Source: an uncultured Rhodoblastus sp. (GTDB lineage Bacteria; Pseudomonadota; Alphaproteobacteria; Rhizobiales; Beijerinckiaceae). Taken from it: DNA of 64,000 bases. The notes below the pieces were generated by a model that saw nothing but the letters and a program-made list of their open reading frames with translations, was not told the DNA's origin and did no database searches. Of the stretch, positions 1 to 11,171 are shown piece after piece (position 1 is the stretch's first letter; each line of letters starts with the position of its first letter). Both the position numbers and the translations under genes were made by a program. The stretch lies in assembly GCF_903903185.1 (NCBI RefSeq), contig NZ_CAIUXT010000016.1, positions 41,815 through 105,814 of the forward strand. Reading direction: 5' to 3'.

Positions 1-43
1 CCTTAGCAAAGACCGGACCCGCAGGCCAATCGTCACCAATCGT

Positions 44-928
44 TCAAGCCGCTTGCGCCTGGAGGATATTGGCTGCGCTCGCGGCGGGCGGCGTCACCAC
101 GATCCGCGAAATGAACCAACCGGCAAGCCAGCGGATCATCCACGGTATCGGCAGGATGAAGACGCAGCCCAGAGCGGCGGCGAAGGTCCGCCAGAGAATG
201 CTCACGCCCGTCCCGGTAAATTCGAACTCATGCGTCCCCACGGTTTGCGCACAGATCCAGCGCAGCATCAGCTTGAGGATCCAGGCCCATCCGACGATGG
301 TCTCGACGGCGAAAAGAAACAGCACGCTCCATCCGAAAAAGGTCCAGAATCCGCCCTCGAACGAGACCTTCAGCGCCCCGTCCTCGCTGCGCAGGGCGCG
401 GGCGAACCAACCCGTCAGCGCAAAAACCAAACCCGCGTTGATGAGCAGCAGGGCGCCGGCGATCGCCTGCCCCGTCGGGCTCTGGTTGACCAGCCCCAAC
501 CCGAGCCCGATCAGGCCGAAACCGACAAAAGTCGGCCAGCATTGGCCAATGTCGCCTTGCAGGAACAGGCGAACGCCATTCGGCAAGGCGACGCGCCCGG
601 CGAACCAGCGATAGAACCACAAACCGGCCCAGGGCGCCGTAAAGACCAGGGAAATGCCGAGCGACGCGACGATGGAGCGCCAGAACAATCCCCAGACCGG
701 CAGGAAGGATTGCAGCGGGCCGACGCCCGCCGCCGCCCGGTTGCCGGCCTCTCCGAGGGCTGCGGCGAGTTCCGGGACCTCGCTCGCCGGCGCCGGCCCG
801 CCGCCTTCGACCCAGACGGCGTCTGCCGGCCCAAGGCGCCCGGCCCGCGCCAGCGCCGCCAGTTCATCCAGCGAAACCGGACCGTTTTGCGCGCCCGCGC
901 GATCCTTGAAAAAATAATTTCCCGCCAT
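44..928 (-). CDS. GYF_2-domain integral membrane protein
   Basis: Predicted 294-residue membrane protein of unknown role. The first ~60 residues (NYFFKDRAG, then NGPVSLDELAAL) resemble the GYF_2/DUF4339 module, usually a protein-interaction domain. The rest contains roughly six hydrophobic segments, including FLPVWGLFWRSIVASLG and SVLFLFAVETIVGWAWIL. I chose the ATG at 928. The longer open frame adds an arginine-rich leader without family similarity, and the GYF fold begins immediately after this ATG. It lies downstream of pccA on the same strand, but a terminator separates them, so it is probably its own unit. No catalytic motif is visible; a scaffold or envelope role is inference only. Confidence 0.7.
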   Translation of the reverse strand: MAGNYFFKDRAGAQNGPVSLDELAALARAGRLGPADAVWVEGGGPAPASEVPELAAALGEAGNRAAAGVGPLQSFLPVWGLFWRSIVASLGISLVFTAPWAGLWFYRWFAGRVALPNGVRLFLQGDIGQCWPTFVGFGLIGLGLGLVNQSPTGQAIAGALLLINAGLVFALTGWFARALRSEDGALKVSFEGGFWTFFGWSVLFLFAVETIVGWAWILKLMLRWICAQTVGTHEFEFTGTGVSILWRTFAAALGCVFILPIPWMIRWLAGWFISRIVVTPPAASAANILQAQAA

Positions 929-1004
929 GGCCGAACGCCTGAAATACCGCCGTGAAAACCGACCCTCGCGATGGAGCCGGCGTGGCCAATCTGCGCCGGG
1001 AGAC

Positions 1005-1036
1005 AAAAAAACGCCAGACTCGCGCGAGTCCGGCGT
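1005..1036 (-). terminator. Rho-independent terminator after pccA
   Basis: On the minus strand an interrupted inverted repeat (GACTCG/CGAGTC inside, ACGCC/GGCGT outside, one mismatch) is followed by a run of six to seven T. It starts about 24 bases past the pccA stop, the position expected for intrinsic termination of pccA. Confidence 0.75.
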
Positions 1037-1059
1037 TCAAGTTGAGAAACCAGCGAGCC

Positions 1060-3066
<2,007 letters not shown>

Positions 3067-3182
3067 TCTGGCACCGGAACGGATTTTTCCGGCCTTGCGG
3101 AGGACAAGGCCCAGCGGATGATCTGTTGGGACCGACTATTATGGGAACTATCCGCCTGCGTCCAGCCAACAAACGGCTTATG

Positions 3183-3216
3183 CCAGCCCTCGCAGGTGAG
3201 AACCTGCGAGGGCTGG
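3183..3216. repeat. Perfect 14-bp stem hairpin upstream of pccA
   Basis: CCAGCCCTCGCAGG at 3183-3196 pairs exactly with 3203-3216 around a six-base loop (TGAGAA). It lies in the 226-bp gap between pccA and the upstream conserved gene. There is no T-run on either side, so it is not a typical terminator. It may be a REP-like element or a leader structure for pccA. Confidence 0.6.
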
Positions 3217-3292
3217 ATAGGAGCGAACGCGACGCCGAACTCATGCGAGGGATTCGTTGGCCGCGACGAGTCGCAGTCAACGAAAAATGGTA

Positions 3293-3793
3293 TCAAGCCG
3301 AAGCAAGTTCTCCGTTCATCGCGGCCGCCGCCGCCAGCGCCGCCTGCACCGCCGGCGCCCGGGCGCGCTTGCGCACTTCATCGAGAAACCATTGCGGCGC
3401 GCGGTCGGATTCGGCGAGCACGTTTGCGAGCAACGCGAAGCCGGACAGCGAGAATTTCCTGCCCGCCTCGCCGATCAGCCATTCCGCCTGCTCCTGGGCA
3501 AGAACGCCGGTGGGGCGGACCTGCCAGACCAGGTGGTCGGTAAGGCATTCGACGAAGAATTCGGTCCATTCGAGACAGGGGGCGTTCTGCGCGCGATCGA
3601 GTTCGAACAAGGCGGCGGCCTCGTCGCGGCTGACGCCCTCCTCCTCGAACAAGGCGCGGCGCAATTGCCGGATTTCCGCCGGCGTCAGGTTGTTGGCGGC
3701 CCGCGCCAGCGACAGGATCAGGGCGCGGCGACCCCCCGCTCCCGCTTCATGCAGGCCGAACAGCGCGGCTTTGGCCGGATTTGCAACAGACAT
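3293..3793 (-). CDS. Conserved hypothetical protein, 166 aa
   Basis: Soluble helical protein with no family I can name securely. The sequence is rich in Ala, Leu and Glu, with stretches such as NNLTPAEIRQLRRALFEEEGVSRDEAAALFEL and EWTEFFVECLTDHLVWQ given here in separate parts of one helical body. There is no signal peptide, membrane segment or obvious catalytic signature. I used the ATG at 3793 because GGAG lies about ten bases upstream. An ATG at 3808 would add five residues with a poorer ribosome site. It is transcribed in the same direction as pccA but separated from it by a hairpin-bearing 226-bp gap. Clean codon structure over the full length argues that it is a real gene. Confidence 0.65.
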   Translation of the reverse strand: MSVANPAKAALFGLHEAGAGGRRALILSLARAANNLTPAEIRQLRRALFEEEGVSRDEAAALFELDRAQNAPCLEWTEFFVECLTDHLVWQVRPTGVLAQEQAEWLIGEAGRKFSLSGFALLANVLAESDRAPQWFLDEVRKRARAPAVQAALAAAAAMNGELASA

Positions 3794-3910
3794 AGTTGGC
3801 GGCTCCATCGTTCGAGCAACGCTACCCCCGCCTGCGTTGCGTGAACGTGAATCGACAGAGTCAACGAATGGAAAGGTTAAGGCTTGGTTTCTTGCGTGTT
3901 TCGCAAAGGG

Positions 3911-4396
3911 CTACTTCCGGCTCCGGTCATAGCCGCGGCGGCGGTAGAGCAGGCTCGCGCCCGCGCCGCCATGGGCGACGGCGACAACCGCGCCGATCAG
4001 CACGTGATGCGTCTCCACATCCTTCACGTCGATCAGGCGGCATTCGAAACTGACCAGCGCGCTGCGCAGCACGGGCGCGCCGGTGACGCCCTTGCGCCAG
4101 TCGCCATGGGTGAATTTCTGCTCAAAATGCGCGTCGGTGCGCCCGGCGAAAATATCCGCCAGCGCCTCGTCGGCGGCCCCAAGCGCATTGAGGCTGAAAA
4201 CGCCGTTTTCCAGAAACCGCCGCGTCGAGGGCGAATGGCGGTTGAGGCAGACCAGCATCGTCGGCGGCTGGTCCGAGATCGAGGCGTGCGCCGTCACCGT
4301 CATGCCGGCGACGCCGGCGACGCCATCGGTGGCGATCAGATGCACCGGAGAGGCGACTTCGCTCATCGCGTCGCGATAGGCCTTGGGATCGAGCAT
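3911..4396 (-). CDS. Flavin reductase (RutF/HpaC-like)
   Basis: A 161-residue FMN-binding split-barrel protein. It begins LDPKAYRDAMSEVASPVHLIATDG and contains the motifs expected in flavin reductases of two-component monooxygenases: GVAGMTVTAHASISDQPP, then CLNRHSPS and GVFSLNAL. It ends with HVLIGAVVAV and LLYRRRGY. These enzymes reduce FMN or FAD with NAD(P)H for a partner oxygenase. No partner oxygenase is encoded nearby, so the physiological partner is unknown. The ATG at 4396 has an AAAGGGGA ribosome site. Longer in-frame starts at 4432 and 4561 add non-conserved residues. It is divergent from the liv operon, with about 260 bases between starts. Confidence 0.82.
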   Translation of the reverse strand: MLDPKAYRDAMSEVASPVHLIATDGVAGVAGMTVTAHASISDQPPTMLVCLNRHSPSTRRFLENGVFSLNALGAADEALADIFAGRTDAHFEQKFTHGDWRKGVTGAPVLRSALVSFECRLIDVKDVETHHVLIGAVVAVAHGGAGASLLYRRRGYDRSRK

Positions 4397-4659
4397 CGAT
4401 TCCCCTTTCGCGAACGTCATTTCGACCGCCATGCTGGTGTTCCGTTCTTTCCCGCCAGCGCGCTGCTTACACCGCGCCGCTCCGGCGGGAAAGCTTGGCC
4501 AGTAAAATTGGCCGACCAAGGCGACTTTGCGCGGCGACGGCCAATCCGCCGCGTCTTGCAAGCCTTCTGTGTTCCAAGCCTTGTGTTGCGGCCCGGCCCG
4601 GCGCTTGCTAGCGTCCCGAAGCCGAAGCCGCGCGGACCCCGGCCGATTCTGGATTACCG

Positions 4660-5574
4660 ATGGAAATTTTCCTGCAGCAACTGATTAACGGCGTGACCCT
4701 CGGCTCGATCTATGGACTGATCGCTATCGGCTATACAATGGTTTTCGGCATTATCGGCATGGTCAATTTCGCCCATGGCGACGTTTTCATGCTTTCCGCC
4801 TTCATCGCCCTTTTGCTGCTGCTGCTGCTGACTCAAGGTTTCGGCGTCGCGGAAGGCCCGGCCTTCGTCGTGGTGCTGTTCGCCTCGATGGCGCTGACCG
4901 CCTTGTGGAATTTCGTCATCGAGCGCGTCGCCTATCGCCGGCTGCGCGGCTCTTTCCGCCTCGCGCCGCTGATCTCGGCCATCGGCATGTCAACCTTTCT
5001 CGCCAATTTTGTCACCGTAACGCAGGGGCCGAACAACAAGTCGATCCCGCCCTTCCTCGACAAGGTCATTGCCATCACCAGCGGCGGCGCCTACGACGTC
5101 ACCCTGTCCTACAAGCAAATTCTCATCGTCGCGGTGACGGCGGCGCTGCTCGCCGCCTTCTGGTACGTGGTCCAGAAGACGCCGCTCGGCCGGGCGCAGC
5201 GCGCCTGCGAACAGGACGCCAAAATGGCCGCCTTGCTCGGAGTGGACGTCGACCGCACCATCGCCCTCACCTTCGTCATCGGCGCGGCGCTCGCCGCCGT
5301 CGCCGGCAGCCTGTTCCTGCTGCATTACGGCGTGGTCAAATCCTCCGACGGTTTCGTTCCCGGCGTGAAGGCCTTTACCGCCGCCGTGCTCGGCGGCATC
5401 GGCTCGTTGCCCGGCGCGGTGCTGGGCGGGATGGCGATCGGCCTGATCGAGACGATGTGGGGGCAATATTTCTCCAGCGACTACAAGGATGTCGCGGCTT
5501 TTTCGATCCTCGCCGTCACCTTGATCTTCATGCCCTCCGGCCTGCTCGGCCGGCCCGATGTCGAGAAGGTGTGA
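4660..5574 (+). CDS. livH: Branched-chain amino acid ABC transporter permease LivH
   Basis: A 304-residue inner-membrane permease opening with QQLINGVTLGSIYGLIAIGYTM, the LivH family hallmark, followed by MVNFAHGDVFML. About eight hydrophobic segments are visible. The C-terminal part has the GGIGSLPGAVLGG loop and the FMPSGLLGRP ending that contacts the ATPases. It is the first gene of livH-livM-livG-livF-small membrane protein-livK, all on the plus strand with short gaps or overlaps, so one operon is likely. Substrate specificity cannot be read from sequence; hydrophobic amino acids, amides and urea are all known for this family. Confidence 0.93.
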   Translation: MEIFLQQLINGVTLGSIYGLIAIGYTMVFGIIGMVNFAHGDVFMLSAFIALLLLLLLTQGFGVAEGPAFVVVLFASMALTALWNFVIERVAYRRLRGSFRLAPLISAIGMSTFLANFVTVTQGPNNKSIPPFLDKVIAITSGGAYDVTLSYKQILIVAVTAALLAAFWYVVQKTPLGRAQRACEQDAKMAALLGVDVDRTIALTFVIGAALAAVAGSLFLLHYGVVKSSDGFVPGVKAFTAAVLGGIGSLPGAVLGGMAIGLIETMWGQYFSSDYKDVAAFSILAVTLIFMPSGLLGRPDVEKV

Positions 5575-6894
5575 GTGTTGAGCGCAGCCGCCTCGCCCTT
5601 TTCTCGCGCGCTGAAGGAGTCCGCGCTGGCGACGCTGATCGTCGCCGGCCTAGCCTTTCCGATCATTGCCTTTCGCGCCGATCCCGATTTCAACAATCTG
5701 CTGGAATTGTCCGCGCGCTGGCCGCTGTTCCTGGCGTTCTGCGCGCTGGGCTTCGGCCTGCGCTTCCTGCTCTCGCTCTGGGAGTCCCGCCCGAAAGCGG
5801 CGCTTGCTCTGGCTCAGGCCACGACGGGCAAGCAAAGGAAATGGCTGGCGCCCGCGGCGCTGGCGGCGCTGGTCGCCTATCCGCTGCTGATCCTGGCCCT
5901 GCTCGGGCCGCAGGCGGCGCTCAAATGGGTCGATACGTTCGGCGTGCAGATCCTGCTCTATGTCCTGCTCGGCTGGGGGCTCAATATCACCGTCGGCCTC
6001 GCCGGCCTGCTCGACCTCGGCTATGTCGCCTTTTACGCGGTGGGGGCCTATGGCTATGCGCTGCTGGCGCCCCTGACCGGCCTGTCGTTCTGGGCGCTGC
6101 TGCCGGTCTGCGGGCTGCTTGCGGCCTTCTGGGGTTTTTGCATCGGCTTCCCGGTGCTGCGCCTGCGCGGCGACTATCTCGCCATCGTCACTCTGGCCTT
6201 CGGCGAGATGCTGCGCATTGTCGCGGTCAACTGGGACGCGGTGACCAAGGGCGAGGCCGGCCTTTACGGCTTTCCCGGCCTGACGTTTTTCGGCCTGCCC
6301 TTCATCCCCGGCCCGCGTGGCTTCGCCGCCCATTTCGGCGTGGCTTTCGCCGGTGTGCACAAGCTGATTTTCCTCTATTATCTGGTGCTGGCCATCGCCC
6401 TTCTGGCCAATTTCGTCTCGATCCGGCTGCGCCGCCTGCCTTTGGGCCGCGCCTGGGAAGCGCTTCGCGAGGACGAAATCGCCTGCCGCGCGCTCGGGCT
6501 CGACACCGCCAAAATCAAGCTTACCGCCTTTGCGCTCGGCGCCTTTTTCGCCGGCGTCGCCGGCTGCCTGTTCGCGCTGAGGCAGGGTTTCGTGTCGCCT
6601 TCGAGCTTCACCTTCACCGAAAGCGCGACCATTCTCGCCATTGTCGTCCTCGGCGGCGGCGGTTCGCAGTTCGGCGTCGCGATGGCGGCGGCGCTGATCG
6701 TCGGCTCCTCGGAACTGTTGCGCGAACTGACCTTCCTGAAGGCGATTTTCGGCGAGAATTTCGACCCGACGCAATATCGTATGCTGCTGGTCGGAATCGC
6801 CATGGTGGCGATGATGAATTTCCGTCCGCGCGGGCTGGTGTCCATGCGCCAGCCGACCATTACGCTCGGGCCCGAGCCGGAGGCCAGATCGTGA
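5575..6894 (+). CDS. livM: Branched-chain amino acid ABC transporter permease LivM
   Basis: A 439-residue permease that starts with GTG directly after the livH stop. The core begins around residue 120 with LLYVLLGWGLNITVGLAGLLDLGY. It contains LRGDYLAIVTLAFGEMLRI and the EAA-like cytoplasmic loop LGRAWEALREDEIACRALGLD. About 120 N-terminal residues carry extra hydrophobic helices before the canonical core, which is common in alphaproteobacterial LivM. The ending ISO-length MNFRPRGLV motif matches the family. It forms the membrane channel with LivH, and the livG start lies 19 bases downstream. Confidence 0.93.
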   Translation: MLSAAASPFSRALKESALATLIVAGLAFPIIAFRADPDFNNLLELSARWPLFLAFCALGFGLRFLLSLWESRPKAALALAQATTGKQRKWLAPAALAALVAYPLLILALLGPQAALKWVDTFGVQILLYVLLGWGLNITVGLAGLLDLGYVAFYAVGAYGYALLAPLTGLSFWALLPVCGLLAAFWGFCIGFPVLRLRGDYLAIVTLAFGEMLRIVAVNWDAVTKGEAGLYGFPGLTFFGLPFIPGPRGFAAHFGVAFAGVHKLIFLYYLVLAIALLANFVSIRLRRLPLGRAWEALREDEIACRALGLDTAKIKLTAFALGAFFAGVAGCLFALRQGFVSPSSFTFTESATILAIVVLGGGGSQFGVAMAAALIVGSSELLRELTFLKAIFGENFDPTQYRMLLVGIAMVAMMNFRPRGLVSMRQPTITLGPEPEARS

Positions 6895-6913
6895 GCGCGC
6901 GCGAGGTCCACCC

Positions 6914-7839
6914 ATGACGGGGTTCGCCTGGATCGACGATCCGCTGCTGCGGGTCGATCGCGTCACCATGCGGTTCGGCGGCCTCACCGCCGTCAACGAC
7001 GTGTCCTTTTCGGTCGGGCGCGGCGACATCACCGCGCTGATCGGCCCCAATGGCGCCGGCAAGACCACCTTGTTCAATTGCCTGACCGGTTTTTACAAGC
7101 CGACCGTCGGCCGCATCGCCTTTTCGCCCAAGGGCGGACTCGACGACGACCGCATCGACGAATTGACCGCCACGGCCCGGAGGAACTCCAACGACGGCGG
7201 CGAAGACCTCTATCTGCTGGAGCGCATGGCCGATTTCGAGATCGCCAAAAAAGCCCGGATCGCCCGCACCTTTCAAAACATCCGACTGTTTTCCGGCATG
7301 AGCGCGCTGGAAAATCTTATCGTCGCCCAGCATATCGCCTTGACCCCGGCCTCGGGTTACGGCGTCTTCGGCTTGATCGGACTGCCCTCCTACCGCCGCG
7401 CCGAAAGCGAGGCGGTCGAGCGCGCCAAAAAATGGCTGGAGCGCATCGGGCTTCGGCGCCGCGCCGACGATCCCGCCGGCGCCCTGCCCTATGGCGACCA
7501 AAGGCGGCTCGAAATCGCCCGCGCCATGTGCGCCAACCCGGCCCTGCTCTGCCTCGACGAGCCCGCCGCCGGCCTCAACGCCAACGAATCCCATGGGCTG
7601 GCGACGCTTCTGCGCGAAATCCGGGGGGAATCAGGCGTCTCGATCCTCTTGATCGAGCATGACATGGCGGTGGTCATGGCCATATCCGATCATGTCGTGG
7701 TGCTTGATTACGGCCAGAAGATCGCCGATGGCTCGCCATTGGAAGTGCGAGAGAATCCAGCCGTTATAGCCGCCTATCTCGGCGTCGAGGATGAAGAACT
7801 CGGGCCCGCCGAAGCCGAGCTGACAGCCGAGACGAAGCC

Positions 7840-7843
<4 letters not shown>
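6914..7843 (+). CDS. livG: Branched-chain amino acid ABC transporter ATP-binding protein LivG
   Basis: A 309-residue ATPase with Walker A GPNGAGKTT, a Q-loop near ARTFQNIRLF, the LivG-type signature LPYGDQRRLEIARAM, Walker B ALLCLDEPAAGLN and switch His in LLIEHDM. It is longer than E. coli LivG because of an insertion of about 30-40 residues (roughly residues 75-110, GGLDDDRIDELTATARR onward) between Walker A and the Q-loop. Such extended forms occur in alphaproteobacteria. It acts at the cytoplasmic face with LivF. The stop overlaps the livF start by four bases (ATGA), which implies translational coupling. Confidence 0.94.
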
Positions 7844-8558
<715 letters not shown>

Positions 8559-8562
<4 letters not shown>

Positions 8563-8879
8563 ACAGTGCCTTCGTAATCGGCGACCCGCGCGTTTTCATT
8601 GGCGTCACCTTGATCATCGGCGGGCTGGCCTCGTTCGCGGCGGGCCGCGCCGTCGCCCTGAACTGGAAGCCTTTGTGGCTGCTGGCGCTCTATGGCCTGC
8701 CTTTGACTTTTGCGATGCGCTTTCTGCACTGGTCGCTGTTTGGCGAACCGCTCGCCGCGCCTTTTGCCGCGCTGATCGCCTATGGCTGGACGCTTTTCGC
8801 CCAGGGGCTCGCCTGGCGGAGCGCTCATGACGCGCTGGTGCGGAGGCAATATCCCTGGCTTGGCGAAAAACATAACTGA
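8559..8879 (+). CDS. Small membrane protein of the liv operon (DUF6867-like)
   Basis: A 106-residue protein with about three hydrophobic segments: FIGVTLIIGGLASFAAGRAVA, WLLALYGLPLTFAMRF and APFAALIAYGWTLFAQGLAW, with a basic, hydrophilic tail. It starts with TTG, overlapping the livF stop. Strong Shine-Dalgarno sequence AAGGAGG lies about six bases upstream and decides this start. The position between livF and the receptor gene suggests an accessory to the importer. I recall small DUF6867-type membrane proteins at this place in other alphaproteobacterial liv operons, but cannot confirm the family here. No function is known to me. Confidence 0.75.
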
Positions 8880-8944
8880 CGCCCATCGACAAAAACCCGG
8901 CATGACGGCAAGATCGCGTCGCTAAACGGCAAGGGAAAACATCC

Positions 8945-10072
8945 ATGAAGAAGAGTTTGCTGGCCCATTGTCTCGCCACTTGTCTTGCCGCCGTCCTGCT
9001 GTCGGGCGTCGCGCAGGCGCAAATCAAGATGGGCGTCGGCGGGCCGATCACCGGCTCCGACGCTGCTTTCGGCGCGCAATTGAAGAACGGCGTCGAACAG
9101 GCGGTTTCGGACATCAACGCCGCCGGCGGCGTTCTGGGCCAGAAAATCGTGCTCAGCATCGGCGACGACGCGGGCGACGCCAAGCAGGGCCGCTCGGTCG
9201 CCAATCAATTCATCGGCGAGGGCGTGACCCTGGTCGTCGGCCATTTCAATTCGTCGGTCACGATGCCGGCCTCCGAATCCTATAATGAGGCCGGGATTCT
9301 CGAAATCACCCCCGCCTCGACCAATCCGCAGATCACCGAGCGCGGCCTGCCGCTGCTGTTTCGCACCTGCGGCCGCGACGACCAGCAAGGCGCGGTCGCC
9401 GCCAGCTATCTCGTCGCCCATGCCAAGGGCAAGAAAATCGCCATCGTCCACGACAAGTCCACCTATGGCAAAGGCCTCGCCGACGAGACGCGCAAGGCGC
9501 TCGCGGCGGCCGGCGTCAAGGAAGTGCTCTATGAGGGGCTGAACAAGGGCGAGAAGGATTATTCCGCGATTGTCTCCAAGCTCAAATCGGTCGACGCCGA
9601 CATCGTGTTTTTCGGCGGCCTCCATACCGAGGGCGGGCTACTGGTGCGCCAGATGCGCGACCAGGGCGTCAAGGCCGTGCTGATGGGCGGCGACGGCATC
9701 GCCAGCCAGGAATTCGCCGCGATTGCCGGACCGGGCGTGGTCGGCACGCTGATGACCTTCCCGCCCGACCCGCGCCAGCGCCCCGAAGCCGCCGCCGTGG
9801 TCAAAGCTTTTGAGGCCAAGCACTACAACCCGGAGACCTATACGCTCTATTCCTACGCCGCCGTACAGGCGATCAAACAGGCGATGGAAAAGGCCAAGTC
9901 CACCGATCCGACCCTGGTGGCCAAGACCCTGCGTGAAGGCGGCCCGTTCAAGACGGTGGTCGGCGACCTGTCCTTCGACGCCAAGGGCGACGTCACCCGC
10001 GCCGATTATGTCGTCTACCAGTGGCGCCCCGGCGCGGACGGCAAAATCACCTATGAGCAAGTTCAGAATTGA
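8945..10072 (+). CDS. livK: Periplasmic branched-chain amino acid-binding protein
   Basis: A 375-residue solute receptor with a signal peptide (MKKSLLAHCLATCLAAVL, cleavage near AQA at about residue 24). The Peripla_BP_6 fold follows: IKMGVGGPITGSDAAFG at the start, TLVVGHFNSSVTMPASE and TPASTNPQITERG in the ligand cleft, and FRTCGRDDQQG. The TPASTNP and FRT elements match leucine/isoleucine/valine-type receptors. The start has a clear AAGGGA site. The gene closes the liv operon, 65 bases after the small membrane gene. Delivery of hydrophobic amino acids to LivHM is the family role; the exact ligand is inference. Confidence 0.92.
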   Translation: MKKSLLAHCLATCLAAVLLSGVAQAQIKMGVGGPITGSDAAFGAQLKNGVEQAVSDINAAGGVLGQKIVLSIGDDAGDAKQGRSVANQFIGEGVTLVVGHFNSSVTMPASESYNEAGILEITPASTNPQITERGLPLLFRTCGRDDQQGAVAASYLVAHAKGKKIAIVHDKSTYGKGLADETRKALAAAGVKEVLYEGLNKGEKDYSAIVSKLKSVDADIVFFGGLHTEGGLLVRQMRDQGVKAVLMGGDGIASQEFAAIAGPGVVGTLMTFPPDPRQRPEAAAVVKAFEAKHYNPETYTLYSYAAVQAIKQAMEKAKSTDPTLVAKTLREGGPFKTVVGDLSFDAKGDVTRADYVVYQWRPGADGKITYEQVQN

Positions 10073-10155
10073 GGTGATATACTAATTTTAAATTACTGGA
10101 AAATATAACTAATTCTGCACTTGAGAAAACGCTCCATCTGGCCTCGTCCACCACG

Positions 10156-10200
10156 CCCCTCATGCTGAGGAGGCCCTGAAAGGGCCGTCTCGAAGCAGGG
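10156..10200. repeat. Dispersed palindromic repeat, CCCTCATG(G/C)TGAGGA family
   Basis: The sequence CCCTCATGCTGAGGAGG is followed by a short hairpin (GGCCCT, GAA, AGGGCC) and then CGTCTCGAAGCA. The same framework, with a different central hairpin, recurs at 26593-26656 and inverted at 26710-26760. A partial inverted piece (CCCATGGTTCGAGACG) lies at 10258-10273. This is a known style of intergenic repeat in Hyphomicrobiales. Confidence 0.7.
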
Positions 10201-10348
10201 GGGATCGCTGGCCGCGATCTTTCCGCAATGCGCCTGTGATGAAGGTTTCGTCTGCGGCCCATGGTTCGAGACGCGCCTGACCGCGCTCCTTGACGCGAAG
10301 AGGCGACGAGCGTCTTGGCCTTCCGTCCGCCCGGGCCGCGCTCGCCCG

Positions 10349-11080
10349 TCACCCCAGCGTCGCGAGCCCCGGAAACGTCTGCAACAGCCAGAAACTGACG
10401 CTCTGGATGCCCCCGGTCAGGAACATCACGCCGGTGACCACCAGCAACGCGCCGACGATTTTCTCGACCTTGCCGAAATGCGCGCGGAAACGCTTCATGA
10501 ACCGGATGAAGGGCTCCATCGCCAGCGCCGCGAGCACGAAAGGCAGGCCGAGGCCAAGGGAATAGGCCGCGAGCAGGATCGCGCCATGGGCGACCGTCGC
10601 CTCCTGCGAGGCGACGGCGAGGATCGCCGCGAGAATCGGCCCGATGCAGGGCGTCCAGCCGAAGGCGAAGGCGAGGCCCATGACATAGGCGCCCCAGAGG
10701 CCGATCGGCTTTTCGACGCTGACTCGCTTTTCGCGATAGAGCAGATTCAGCCTGAAAACGCCCAGAAAATGCAGGCCCATGCCGACGATGGCGACGCCGG
10801 CCAGCGCCGAAAGCAGGGGCAGATGCTGGCGCACCGACTGGCCGAGCACGGAAGCGGTGGCGCCGAGCAGCACGAACACCGTGGAAAAGCCGAGCACGAA
10901 CAATATCGCCGCGATCAGCATGTCGCGTTCGGCGCGGCGCTCGCCGCCCTCGGCCAGTTCCTCCAGCCCCGAACCGGCAATAAAGGTCAGATAGGGCGGC
11001 ACCAGAGGCAGCACGCAGGGACTGAGAAAGGACAACAGCCCCGCCAGCGCCGCCGCCGACATGGTCACATTACTCGTCAT
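10349..11080 (-). CDS. ccdA: Cytochrome c biogenesis protein CcdA
   Basis: A 243-residue, six-helix membrane thiol-disulfide transporter. Both signature cysteines are present: the first in SFLSPCVLPLVPPY near the N terminus and the second in FGWTPCIGPILAA around the middle. The compact size fits CcdA rather than full DsbD. Such proteins carry electrons from cytoplasmic thioredoxin to periplasmic thiol reductases for cytochrome c maturation or envelope repair. No thioredoxin-like partner is encoded next to it. The ATG at 11080 is kept; an internal ATG at 11062 is also possible. It is divergent from the S58 peptidase gene, with about 90 bases between the starts. Confidence 0.9.
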   Translation of the reverse strand: MTSNVTMSAAALAGLLSFLSPCVLPLVPPYLTFIAGSGLEELAEGGERRAERDMLIAAILFVLGFSTVFVLLGATASVLGQSVRQHLPLLSALAGVAIVGMGLHFLGVFRLNLLYREKRVSVEKPIGLWGAYVMGLAFAFGWTPCIGPILAAILAVASQEATVAHGAILLAAYSLGLGLPFVLAALAMEPFIRFMKRFRAHFGKVEKIVGALLVVTGVMFLTGGIQSVSFWLLQTFPGLATLG

Positions 11081-11171
11081 TGCAAGAATTCCGTCTTCGT
11101 CGCTGCGCCCTGACGCCTTATACGATAGAATCCCATCTCTGCTTCAATGGATTTCAACCGATCCTTGGGAA

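Noticed and set aside
4905..6917. 670-codon plus-strand frame in another phase of livH/livM
   Set aside because: Arg-rich out-of-frame translation; both permeases are recognised in their own frames.
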